64,000 bases of DNA from NCBI GenBank assembly GCA_947258815.1, contig CAMYJW010000030.1, forward strand, positions 434,001 through 498,000. Direction: 5' to 3'. Made by a program: the position numbers and the translations under genes. Shown here one piece after another: positions 35,776 to 43,405 of this stretch (position 1 is the stretch's first letter; each line of letters opens with the position of its first letter). The notes under the pieces are model-generated. The model searched no databases and had not been told where the DNA came from. It saw nothing but the letters and a program-made list of their open reading frames with translations. Origin of the DNA: an uncultured Sphingomonadaceae bacterium (GTDB lineage Bacteria > Pseudomonadota > Alphaproteobacteria > Sphingomonadales > Sphingomonadaceae).

Positions 35776-36552
35776 ATGGGCGAATCGTCACGTATCTACA
35801 CAGCCGCGCTGATTGTTATCGGCGATGAAATCCTTTCCGGTCGAACGCATGATAAGAACATCGCGCAAGTTGCTGAATGGCTGGGATTTCAGGGCATAAG
35901 ACTTGCCGAAGTGCGGGTCGTTCCAGACAAGACCGATGCGATTGTCGAAGCGGTCAACGCCTTGCGGGTGCGCAACGATTACCTGTTCACCACCGGCGGC
36001 ATTGGCCCAACACACGACGATATCACCGTCGATGCCGTGTCCGAAGCGGTTGGCGTTTCGGTGATCGTGCACCCCGAAGCGCGCGCTATTCTTGAAAAGT
36101 ATTACGAAACACGCGGCGGGCTGACCGAGGCGCGGCTGCGCATGGCGCGCGTTCCCCAGGGCGCGGAACTGATCCCCAACCGCTATACCGGCGCACCGGG
36201 CATCCGCTATGACAACATCTTCCTGATGGCCGGCGTGCCGCAGATCACCAGGGGAATGCTCGATGCTTTGTCGGGCAAGCTGGAGGGCGGCTTGCCGATG
36301 CTGTCCGAAACGATCGGGTGCTGGGTGCAGGAAAGCGAAGTGGCAGACCTGCTGCGCGCCACCGAAGACGCGCACACATCATGCCAGATCGGCAGCTACC
36401 CGTTCTGGCGTGACGGCAAGACCGGTGCGAACTTCGTCATCCGGTCGGTCGATGCAGACGATCTGGCCGCCTGCTCCAAAGACCTGATGCGCGGCCTTGA
36501 AGCGCTGAAGCGCCCGCCATTTCCGGGCGGGATCAGCGCCGAAGGAGTCTGA
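35776..36552 (+). CDS. CinA N-terminal (molybdopterin-binding fold) domain protein
   Basis: A 258-residue protein homologous to the N-terminal half of CinA. The fold motif is ALIVIGDEILSGRTHDKN, with TTGGIGPTHDDITVDAV and FLMAGVPQI following. It lacks the C-terminal nicotinamide-nucleotide amidase domain of full CinA (about 410 residues). CinA's N-terminal domain has ADP-ribose/CoA pyrophosphatase activity in some bacteria; the role here is open. ATG 35776 is used. The gene ends at a strong bidirectional terminator. Confidence 0.88.
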   Translation: MGESSRIYTAALIVIGDEILSGRTHDKNIAQVAEWLGFQGIRLAEVRVVPDKTDAIVEAVNALRVRNDYLFTTGGIGPTHDDITVDAVSEAVGVSVIVHPEARAILEKYYETRGGLTEARLRMARVPQGAELIPNRYTGAPGIRYDNIFLMAGVPQITRGMLDALSGKLEGGLPMLSETIGCWVQESEVADLLRATEDAHTSCQIGSYPFWRDGKTGANFVIRSVDADDLAACSKDLMRGLEALKRPPFPGGISAEGV

Positions 36553-36575
36553 CCCCGCATCTCTATTCCGCAAGA

Positions 36576-36612
36576 AAAAACCCGCAGGAAGAAACTCTCC
36601 CCGCGGGTTTTT
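36576..36612. terminator. Bidirectional intrinsic terminator
   Basis: AAAAACCCGC (36576-36585) pairs perfectly with GCGGGTTTTT (36603-36612) around a 17-base loop. It serves the CinA-like gene (+) and the rplA end of the ribosomal operon (-). Confidence 0.9.
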
Positions 36613-36650
36613 CTGTCATCGGTCAATCGTCAGACCGACTTTCCATAAAA

Positions 36651-37352
36651 TCACGCCGATTCAAGCGCATCCGTGTTGATCTTCAGACCGGGGCCCATTG
36701 TTGAAGTGAGCGAAACCCGCTTCATGTATTTGCCCTTGGCGCCAGACGGCTTGGCTTTGACGATGGCATCGACGAACGCGTCGAAGTTCGCCTTGATCTG
36801 ATCGTCGGAGAACGACAGCTTGCCAATGCCCGAATGAACGATCCCGGCCTTTTCAACCCGGAATTCCACCTGACCGCCCTTGGCATCGGCAACCGCCTGC
36901 GTGACATTGGGGGTAACGGTGCCCAGTTTCGGGTTCGGCATCAGGCCCTTGGGACCAAGCACTTTGCCGAGACGACCGACAACACCCATCATATCCGGCG
37001 TCGCGATGACCCGGTCATAATCGAGATTGCCTGCCTGCATGTCTTCCATCAGGTCTTCCGCGCCCACCTTGTCGGCACCGGCTGCGGTAGCTTCTTCGGC
37101 CTTGTCCCCCTTGGCGAAAACGGCAACCCTGACGTTCTTGCCCGTGCCCGAAGGCAGAGAGACCATGCCGCGCACCATCTGATCGGCATGACGCGGATCG
37201 ACACCAAGGTTCAGCGCAATTTCAACCGTTTCGTCAAACTTGCTGGTGGCGAATTCGCGCAACACTGCAAGCGCCTCGTCAAAGGCATAGACTTTCTGGT
37301 TATCGCCCAGCTTTTCGGCCACGGCTTTCTGCTTCTTGTTCAGTTTTGCCAT
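36651..37352 (-). CDS. rplA: 50S ribosomal protein L1
   Basis: A 233-residue ribosomal protein of the L1 stalk. Landmarks are [31 protein letters not shown] and [16 protein letters not shown] near the C-terminus. L1 binds 23S rRNA and, in many bacteria, its own mRNA. It starts four bases after the rplK stop, so the two are coupled. The start at 37352 fits the conserved MAKLNKKQK. Confidence 0.98.
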   Translation of the reverse strand: MAKLNKKQKAVAEKLGDNQKVYAFDEALAVLREFATSKFDETVEIALNLGVDPRHADQMVRGMVSLPSGTGKNVRVAVFAKGDKAEEATAAGADKVGAEDLMEDMQAGNLDYDRVIATPDMMGVVGRLGKVLGPKGLMPNPKLGTVTPNVTQAVADAKGGQVEFRVEKAGIVHSGIGKLSFSDDQIKANFDAFVDAIVKAKPSGAKGKYMKRVSLTSTMGPGLKINTDALESA

Positions 37353-37356
37353 TGGT

Positions 37357-37788
37357 TCAGCCCTCCACCACATCGAGACCCATGGAACGCGCGGAGCCTT
37401 CCATGATCTTGGTTGCCGCTTCGATATCGTTCGCGTTGAGATCCTTCATCTTCATTTCAGCGATCTCTGAAAGCTGGGAACGCTTGATGGTTCCGGCGGA
37501 AACCTTGCCCGGTTCCTTTGAACCGGATTTCAGCTTCGCGGCCTTCTTGATGAGGAATGACGCGGGCGGGCTTTTGGTGGTGAACGTAAAGCTGCGATCC
37601 GCATAGACCGTGATCGTGGTCGGGATCGGCATGTTCTTTTCAAGATCCTGCGTCGCCGCGTTGAAGGCCTTGCAGAATTCCATGATGTTGACACCGCGCT
37701 GACCCAGCGCCGGGCCGATCGGTGGTGACGGATTGGCAGTGCCCGCGGGCACCTGCAGCTTGATATAGCCGTCGATCTTCTTGGCCAT
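37357..37788 (-). CDS. rplK: 50S ribosomal protein L11
   Basis: A 143-residue L11 of the GTPase-associated centre. The N-terminus [16 protein letters not shown] and [19 protein letters not shown] are fully typical, and the C-terminal RNA-binding domain is complete. A 158-bp gap to nusG contains GC-rich hairpins (CGCGCGC 37906-37912 with GCGCGCG 37924-37930), which may attenuate or separate transcription. An AGGAGGCC ribosome site lies 2-9 bases from the ATG region. Confidence 0.98.
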   Translation of the reverse strand: MAKKIDGYIKLQVPAGTANPSPPIGPALGQRGVNIMEFCKAFNAATQDLEKNMPIPTTITVYADRSFTFTTKSPPASFLIKKAAKLKSGSKEPGKVSAGTIKRSQLSEIAEMKMKDLNANDIEAATKIMEGSARSMGLDVVEG

Positions 37789-37946
37789 GATGGCCTCCTT
37801 TCACACTGTCGCCCCGCGAATGTTCGCGACGCTCATGTTAAGCGGTCAGACAGAGGGACTGGCCCTCCTCCCGCAGTGGTTTTCCCATGCAACACACGGG
37901 AAGCCCGCGCGCCTAGTTCATACGCGCGCGATTTGCAATGAATCTC

Positions 37947-38483
37947 TTACTTGACGAGCTCAACCTGCTCGAAGTCCAGCTCCACCGGCGTGGCGCGACC
38001 GAAGATCGAGACTGAAACCTTGACCCGGTTCTTGTCGAAATCGAGTTCCTCGACAACACCGTTGAACGACTGGAACGGACCGTCGAGCACTTTTACCTGA
38101 TCGCCGATCTCGTATTCGATCGTGATCTCGCGGCGCGGTGCGGCGGCGGCGGCTTCTGCCGCGCCGAAGTAGCGCGATGCCTCGCGCTCGCTGATCGGCT
38201 GCGGCTTGCCGCTTGAGCCAAGAAACCCGGTTACTTTCGGCGTATTCTTGACGAGGTGATAGACATCGTCGTTCATCTCAAGCTTGGCCAGCACATAGCC
38301 GGGCATCGTCTTGCGCTCGACCTGAACCTTCTTGCCGCGCTTCACTTCGTTGATCGTTTCGGACGGAACCTGAATGTCCTCAACAAGCTGCGAAAGCCCC
38401 ATGCGTTCGGCTTCGGAAATGATCGCATCGCGGACTTTATTCTCAAAACCGGAATAGGCGTGAATGATATACCAGCGGGCCAT
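37947..38483 (-). CDS. nusG: Transcription antitermination factor NusG
   Basis: A 178-residue protein. An N-terminal NGN domain (WYIIHAYSGFENKVRDAI) and a C-terminal KOW domain (GDQVKVLDGPFQSFNGVVEELD) are both complete. An alanine-rich insert (AAEAAAAAPRR) joins the two. It binds RNA polymerase, Rho and ribosomal protein S10. Part of the conserved tRNA-Trp-secE-nusG-rplK-rplA order, 44 bp after secE. Confidence 0.98.
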   Translation of the reverse strand: MARWYIIHAYSGFENKVRDAIISEAERMGLSQLVEDIQVPSETINEVKRGKKVQVERKTMPGYVLAKLEMNDDVYHLVKNTPKVTGFLGSSGKPQPISEREASRYFGAAEAAAAAPRREITIEYEIGDQVKVLDGPFQSFNGVVEELDFDKNRVKVSVSIFGRATPVELDFEQVELVK

Positions 38484-38527
38484 GGCTCTCTCTAAATGAA
38501 TCGAATTTCAGGGATGATGAAGGTTCA

Positions 38528-38722
38528 TCAGACCAGTGACAGCGCCCAGCGCACAACCGAACCGAAGACCGAATCGATCCCCATGAAAAACAGCGCGAGG
38601 ATAAGCGTCAGCAGCGCCACGAATATCGCGGTAGTCACGGTTTCCTGCCGTGAAGGCCAATGGATCTTTGACCCTTCGGTGCGAACCTGGCGGATGAATT
38701 CGCCGGGGTTAGTCTTGGCCAT
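38528..38722 (-). CDS. secE: Preprotein translocase subunit SecE
   Basis: A 64-residue single-pass membrane protein of SecYEG. The amphipathic part FIRQVRTEGSKIHWPSRQETVTT precedes the transmembrane helix (about residues 31-52). Short SecE of this size is normal outside enterobacteria. The ATG is preceded by GAGGACAG. It lies between a membrane protein gene and nusG. Confidence 0.96.
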   Translation of the reverse strand: MAKTNPGEFIRQVRTEGSKIHWPSRQETVTTAIFVALLTLILALFFMGIDSVFGSVVRWALSLV

Positions 38723-38849
38723 TGCACTGTCCTCGTCCTTGCCTGAGCGTCTGTCAGGAATTCTAACGGCTTCCGCCTAGGGGAAATCGCCGCCCCGGTC
38801 GGGACCGGGAGGGGCATCGTTGTTTCCTCTTTCTGGAATAGCCGCGGAT

Positions 38850-40283
38850 TTAGCGGTCGTCCGCCGGTTTTGCAAGCCGCACGAGGATCGAAACTGGCGA
38901 ACGATGCATAACGCGCGCGCCAACGGGCAGACGTGCAGGCGCGGTTCTGCCGAAATACCACAGAAAATCGGCATGACGCGCCGGTTCAAATGACGTCAGA
39001 TCAACCGATTCGCCCGATGACAGCAAAATGCGCTGAGAAGGATCGGTGAAGTCCTCCCCACCTTCGCGAAGCTGCAACATATGAACGCCGGGAATGGCAA
39101 AATGGGAATTGACCAGCGCATCGCGCCGCACCGTCGCATAACTGGGCGCATGCTCAAGCGGCTCCACCCCCCATTGCGAGGCGGGTACCGCCACGGCCCC
39201 CGCAACGCGCGCGCCGCGCGGCAGGCGATCAAGCGCTTCAAGCGCCTGTTCAAGCTGCTGCGATTGCCCGTGCCACGCCGATGCGGTTACGCCAAGCCGC
39301 ACCAGGAACAGCGCCCCGGCGGCAACGATCGCCCAACGCGGCAACGGCCAGTCAATAGCCAGACAGCCAATCATCAGCGCCACCGCGATCAGCCTCCAGT
39401 CCGCAAAGTCACCGCCGCCCAGATGACGCGGAATGACGATCGTCAGGATCGCAAGCGCAAGCGCGGCCCAGCCCAGCCGACCGTCAAGCTTGCGCCGACG
39501 CGCCGCGAACACGATGATCAGCACAAGAATCGCCAACGTCAGAAGATCAAGCTGCATTGACTGATCGCGCAGCGCTTTCAGCCAGATGCCGATCTTGTAT
39601 CCGACCGGATTGGCGCCATAGGAAAACCCGCTGCCCGCCCCGCTCGCCAGCAACAACGCAAACGGCGGAAACAGCGGCCACGGCGCGAGGAGCGCACGCC
39701 AGCCTTTGCGCCGGTGCCACGCATAGCCGAACACCAGCACACCCAGCACACCCCAGCCCGAAACATGGCACAACCAGATCACCAGACCGAGCGGAACGAA
39801 CACTATCCAACGCCCCGCCCAGCGCCCCATCCAACGCCCCTGCCAACGCCATTGACTGTCTTCAAGGCGGACCCACAGCGCAAACGCCAGCAAGGCAAGC
39901 GCCAGTGAAAGCGTCCAGTTGTAAAACCCCATGCCCATCGCGGGCGACCAGATCGTCGTCATGGCAAGCACCGATCCGATGCCGATGCGGCGGCGCAGCG
40001 CCCATTCAACCGCAACGATGCCGAGTCCGGTCAGCATGGGAATCATCAGGCCAATCAGTCGCGCCGCCAGTTCCACGCCGAAAATCCGGCCAAGCGGGAC
40101 CATCAGGAGATCGGCGCCAAGATTGCCGGCCAGAATCCATTCAAACCGGTAAAAGCGATCGAGAACCGCATTGTTCCCGCTTTCCAGCATCACATGGTAG
40201 CGCGCCAGATGGGAGGGAAAGTCCGTCAGCTGAGGGTATGTCGCGACAAGGAATGGCAAGCCGGCCAGCAGCGCCAGAATCAC
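38850..40283 (-). CDS. Large polytopic membrane protein, function unknown
   Basis: About 477 residues from GTG 40283, with 10 or more predicted membrane helices and a soluble C-terminal part (about residues 350-477). The early loop TYPQLTDFPSHLARYHVMLES with a DFPxHxxR pattern and the overall helix layout resemble GT-C type glycosyltransferases, but no diagnostic motif was found. The open frame runs back through tRNA-Trp, so the true start must be after 40337. GTG 40283 overlaps the stop of a 12-codon frame as GTGA; its ribosome site is poor. It separates tRNA-Trp from secE, which are usually adjacent. Confidence 0.7.
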   Translation of the reverse strand: MILALLAGLPFLVATYPQLTDFPSHLARYHVMLESGNNAVLDRFYRFEWILAGNLGADLLMVPLGRIFGVELAARLIGLMIPMLTGLGIVAVEWALRRRIGIGSVLAMTTIWSPAMGMGFYNWTLSLALALLAFALWVRLEDSQWRWQGRWMGRWAGRWIVFVPLGLVIWLCHVSGWGVLGVLVFGYAWHRRKGWRALLAPWPLFPPFALLLASGAGSGFSYGANPVGYKIGIWLKALRDQSMQLDLLTLAILVLIIVFAARRRKLDGRLGWAALALAILTIVIPRHLGGGDFADWRLIAVALMIGCLAIDWPLPRWAIVAAGALFLVRLGVTASAWHGQSQQLEQALEALDRLPRGARVAGAVAVPASQWGVEPLEHAPSYATVRRDALVNSHFAIPGVHMLQLREGGEDFTDPSQRILLSSGESVDLTSFEPARHADFLWYFGRTAPARLPVGARVMHRSPVSILVRLAKPADDR

Positions 40284-40336
40284 CCCGAAAACAAGGCTCT
40301 CGCGCTCCCCCGGAGCATTATCGTCAGGAAAAATGC

Positions 40337-40412
40337 TGGCAGGAGTGGAGGGACTCGAACCCCCGGCATTCGGTTTTGGAGACCGACGCTCTACCAACTG
40401 AGCTACACTCCT
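40337..40412 (-). tRNA. tRNA-Trp(CCA)
   Basis: A 76-nt tRNA on the minus strand with encoded CCA. The acceptor stem is AGGAGTG/CACTCCT with discriminator G. The anticodon arm is CGGTC-TCCAAAA-CCG-type with anticodon CCA. The T arm holds GGTTCGAGTCC. It stands upstream of secE-nusG-rplKA, as in most bacteria, but with a membrane protein gene between. Confidence 0.97.
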
Positions 40413-40502
40413 GCGGGCGCCGGTGCCTCTAGAGCGTGGCGGAAAGGATTACAAGACGAAGAAGCCCAAGCATATTCCAGCACGAGCGAATTTGCTACAC
40501 TC

Positions 40503-41249
40503 ATGGCCATGCATGCTTCGGCAAAACCTGAAATCATCGCTCCAGACATACTGATGCTGGCATATCGCAGCGGCGTGTTTCCCATGGCGGACAGGCGAGA
40601 TGCACCCGATGTCTTCTGGGTCGAGCCCCGCGAACGGGCGATCATTCCCCCCGAAACGTTCCACCTTTCCAGATCGCTGGCGCGCACCTTGCGGCGAGAG
40701 CGGTTCACCGTGACCTGCAATCAGGCGTTTTGCGATGTTGTGGAGAACTGCGCGGTCGCGCGTGGGCGGGACAAGGACGAAAGCTGGATCAGTCATGTCA
40801 TTCAGGCCAGCTACGAAAATCTGCACCGGCTGGGCCACGCCCATTCCATCGAGTGCTGGCAGACCGATGACGATGGCGCCAGACGGCTTGTCGGCGGGCT
40901 TTATGGTGTGGGTTTTGATCAGGTGTTCTGCGGCGAAAGTATGTTTTCATACGCGAACGACGCATCAAAAGTCGCGCTGGCCTGGCTGGTCGCCATTATC
41001 CGGCGGGCCGGGGTGCGGCTGCTCGATTGCCAGTTCATGACATCACACCTGAAATCGCTGGGTGCTGTCGAAATCAGTCAGGCAGATTATGTGAACCGGC
41101 TTGCAGCGGCCCAGCAGCCTCACTCGGCCGATGTCGCCGCACTTTCGCTGCCGGAAGGCTTTGCCGCGCTGCGCGATGATGCCGCCGTTGCCGGCCTTGC
41201 CTCTTCACCGGGGAAATTCATCGCGCACTTCTTGACCCAGACATCGTAG
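40503..41249 (+). CDS. aat: Leucyl/phenylalanyl-tRNA-protein transferase
   Basis: A 248-residue enzyme of the N-degron pathway; it adds Leu or Phe to proteins with N-terminal Arg or Lys, making them ClpAP substrates. Landmarks: LMLAYRSGVFPMAD, WVEPRERAIIP, GGLYGVGFDQVFCGESMFS and LLDCQFMTSHLKSLGA. The normal family end GKFIAHFLTQTS is present, so the 3' end is real. That end overlaps 130 bp of the convergent DUF2155 gene. It sits beside DUF2155 and NDUFA12 genes, a common alphaproteobacterial neighbourhood. Confidence 0.96.
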   Translation: MAMHASAKPEIIAPDILMLAYRSGVFPMADRRDAPDVFWVEPRERAIIPPETFHLSRSLARTLRRERFTVTCNQAFCDVVENCAVARGRDKDESWISHVIQASYENLHRLGHAHSIECWQTDDDGARRLVGGLYGVGFDQVFCGESMFSYANDASKVALAWLVAIIRRAGVRLLDCQFMTSHLKSLGAVEISQADYVNRLAAAQQPHSADVAALSLPEGFAALRDDAAVAGLASSPGKFIAHFLTQTS

Positions 41250-41728
41250 ATCGGATGCTCCAGAACATTGAGCGCGGGCGCATTCCTGAACAGCCACCCC
41301 GAAAACACCTTGCGCCAGACAACGTCTTTCTTGGGCGCGGGCCGTTCATTGACGAACACCTGCACGAACGCCCCTTCTTCCTCGGGCTGCTCCCACGGCG
41401 GCGTGCGTTCACAACTGGCCAGCTTGACCATGACATTACCCACCCGGCGCGTTTCGCCGGTTTTCATCACCAGATCCTGGGTCAGGTTATTGCGCTTGTT
41501 CAGCAGGCCAAGCGTGGCGATGCGATCCTTGTTCGGCGTTACTTTTGCGCCGACGGCAGCCTGCGCGTTTTCGGATGCTGCCTTTCCATCCGTTCCGGCA
41601 GCAGCAGCAGCGGTTTCGGCCTTTTCTTGCGGCTTGCCGCTTTCCGTGCCTTCGCCAGAAGCATCGCCACCGCCATCACCGCAGGCGGCCAGCATGGCGA
41701 GACACAGAAGGGCCGGTGCCCGCTTCAT
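41120..41728 (-). CDS. DUF2155 domain lipoprotein
   Basis: A 202-residue protein. A signal peptide with lipobox LAAC (about residues 12-16) is followed by a low-complexity Gly/Glu/Ala stretch. The DUF2155 core comes next (ATLGLLNKRNNLTQDLVMKTGE, CERTPPWEQPEEEGAFVQV, FSGWLFRNAPALNVLEHPIYDVWVKKC). The core ends near residue 170; the last about 30 residues are a Ser/Ala-rich extension. The extension is encoded opposite the aat 3' end. Family function is unknown. It follows NDUFA12 by 7 bp on the same strand. Confidence 0.88.
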   Translation of the reverse strand: MKRAPALLCLAMLAACGDGGGDASGEGTESGKPQEKAETAAAAAGTDGKAASENAQAAVGAKVTPNKDRIATLGLLNKRNNLTQDLVMKTGETRRVGNVMVKLASCERTPPWEQPEEEGAFVQVFVNERPAPKKDVVWRKVFSGWLFRNAPALNVLEHPIYDVWVKKCAMNFPGEEARPATAASSRSAAKPSGSESAATSAE

Positions 41729-41735
41729 TGCAAGC

Positions 41736-42137
41736 TCAGGAATCCGGTGACCAGGCTTCATAATCGCCGGTCGCGCTGGCCCGTTTTCCGCCCCGTTCCA
41801 GCGCGCCTTGTGGCCGATAGGCTGCAGTTGTTCCGGTGGCATTGGGGGTGTAATCGGCTTCCCAGATACGCGCGGGCGGCAAGTGGCTTTCGGGAACGTC
41901 ATCATATGTGTGATGCAGCCAGCCATGCCATTCAGCAGGGACACGGCTGGAATCGTTAGCGCCGTCATACATCACCCAGCGCCGTTCGCGGCCATCGGTC
42001 GTCTTGCCGGACTTGGACCGGAAATAGCGATTGCCCTGCGCATCGGTGCCAACATGCTCGCCTTTCAGCGTCACGTTCAACGCGGTGCCAAGCGTTGCGC
42101 CGTTCCACCAGGTGAAGATTTTCGAAAAGATTCCCAT
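41736..42137 (-). CDS. NADH:ubiquinone oxidoreductase subunit NDUFA12-like
   Basis: A 133-residue homologue of the mitochondrial complex I accessory subunit NDUFA12/B17.2. The pattern GEHVGTDAQGNRYFRSK, then RRWVMYDG, VPAEWHGWLHHTYDDVP and YRPQG is the family signature. It is found in alphaproteobacteria as a supernumerary complex I subunit near the Q module. It is transcribed with DUF2155, away from the main nuo operon, which is the usual situation. Confidence 0.93.
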   Translation of the reverse strand: MGIFSKIFTWWNGATLGTALNVTLKGEHVGTDAQGNRYFRSKSGKTTDGRERRWVMYDGANDSSRVPAEWHGWLHHTYDDVPESHLPPARIWEADYTPNATGTTAAYRPQGALERGGKRASATGDYEAWSPDS

Positions 42138-42187
42138 GGCACTGCGCGTTAGCCTTACCACAACCGGCGCGCAAGAACGTATGGCAG

Positions 42188-42712
42188 TTACCAATCCACT
42201 TTGTCGCCTGCCGCAAGGCCCAGCTGCGCGGCACGCCCGCCGATCAGTTCCAGCACCGCCGCCGCTTCACCTGCGGACCGCCGCCTGTCTTCGCTATAGG
42301 GCACCGCATTCGCCTCAATATTGAGAATGCGGCGATCGGCTCCGATAAAAATGATGTCGAGGGGGATGACGGTGTTGCGCATCCAGAAGCTGGCCTCACG
42401 CGGTGGATCGAAGGGAAACAGCATGCCTTCATCCGGCCCCATCCCGGTGCGGAACATCAGCCCCCTGGCCTGCTCAAACGGGCTTTGCGCAAGTTCCACC
42501 TCGAAGCGATGCGTTTGCTTTCCGCTGCGGACAGTCAGCGGGATGATCGCAAGCCCCGATTCGGCATGGACCGCCCTGCCCTCAGCCGTGCCGTCACGAT
42601 CCTCCGGCACAGCCTTTCCGCCTCCCGGCAGAGCATCGCCCGACTGGGGCGAGCAGGCAGCGGGGATCGGCGCAAGCATCGCAGTCAACGCAAGAAAAAT
42701 GCCAGACCGCAT
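42188..42712 (-). CDS. DUF192 domain protein, exported
   Basis: A 174-residue protein. The signal sequence ends near IPAACS, which could be a lipobox. The DUF192 core is visible: FEVELAQSPFEQARGLMFRTGM, MLFPFD, SFWMRNTVIPLDIIFIGADRRI and AVLELIGGRA. DUF192 (YuxL/ComE-like fold) has no assigned activity. It is two bases after the recX stop, so the two genes are probably coupled. Confidence 0.88.
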   Translation of the reverse strand: MRSGIFLALTAMLAPIPAACSPQSGDALPGGGKAVPEDRDGTAEGRAVHAESGLAIIPLTVRSGKQTHRFEVELAQSPFEQARGLMFRTGMGPDEGMLFPFDPPREASFWMRNTVIPLDIIFIGADRRILNIEANAVPYSEDRRRSAGEAAAVLELIGGRAAQLGLAAGDKVDW

Positions 42713-42714
42713 TT

Positions 42715-43266
42715 TCACTTTTCGTCCTCCTCTTCCGCTTCGGCCACCCAGGCATCGATCAGTTCGACCGACGTGGCATCGAGAACGCACAGCACATGAT
42801 CCATGCGATGACCGGCACGCAACATTGCCGCAATCTGTTTTTCGCGTTGCCCCCGGTCTGCCTGTTCGCGAGAGAACGGCCCGAACCGGCGCTTTCGGGC
42901 CAGCGCTTTCGCCGCGGCCCGCTGATCGCCCTCGCCCGGCGCGGCCTCTTCACGCTGTTGTTCGTCGATACCGGCGGCGGCAAGCGCCTGCCCGACACGC
43001 CGCATGCCATAACCACGACGCAACAGACCGCCTGCCTTTGCGCGTGCATACGCGGCATCGTCGATATAGCCCGCCTCCACAAACCGGGCGGCGAGCTGCG
43101 CCACGGGCGCTTCGCCATCCTCTTCCCAGCCACGTTCGCGCAATTTGCGCGCGAGGTAGGCTTCCAGTTTGGCGCGCGTCGTCAGGAACCGCGCGACATA
43201 AGCCAGCGCCAGGTCTTCCAGCTTTGCCGCGTTCAGCGGTTTGGGGTTACGGCGGGTTCGGGCCAT
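42715..43266 (-). CDS. recX: Regulatory protein RecX
   Basis: A 183-residue RecX with its triple helical repeats (LEDLALAYVARFLTTRAKLEAYL, RFVEAGYIDDAAYARAKAGGLLRRGYG). RecX inhibits RecA filament activity. recA is not adjacent here, so recX is uncoupled from it, as in many alphaproteobacteria. A C-terminal acidic tail (EAEEEDEK) is present. Confidence 0.9.
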   Translation of the reverse strand: MARTRRNPKPLNAAKLEDLALAYVARFLTTRAKLEAYLARKLRERGWEEDGEAPVAQLAARFVEAGYIDDAAYARAKAGGLLRRGYGMRRVGQALAAAGIDEQQREEAAPGEGDQRAAAKALARKRRFGPFSREQADRGQREKQIAAMLRAGHRMDHVLCVLDATSVELIDAWVAEAEEEDEK

Positions 43267-43313
43267 CTTGCCCTATTCGTGCCACAGTCCAATTCGAAGG
43301 GGGAACCCCACGA

Positions 43314-43403
43314 ATGGACATAATTAACCATAAAGCATTCGAAGCGATCACAATGAACATGACGTTCACATTGCAACTTTTTCAAAAACAACGGATTATT
43401 TGA
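43314..43403 (+). other. 29-codon AT-rich leader ORF or promoter region of the acyl-AMP ligase gene
   Basis: An ATG at 43314 with GGGGGAA 10 bases upstream opens a 29-codon frame (MDIINHKAFEAITMN start), ending TGA at 43401-43403, two bases before the ligase ATG. Its AT content is far above that of surrounding genes. The same DNA contains TTGCAA (43371-43376), an 18-base spacer and ATTATT (43395-43400), a possible sigma-70 promoter that would give a nearly leaderless transcript. Both readings cannot be the main mode. Confidence 0.4.
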
Positions 43404-43405
43404 TC

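Noticed and set aside
40284..40397. N-terminal extension of the membrane protein through tRNA-Trp
   Set aside because: The frame crosses the tRNA, whose structure is complete, so the open frame there is accidental.
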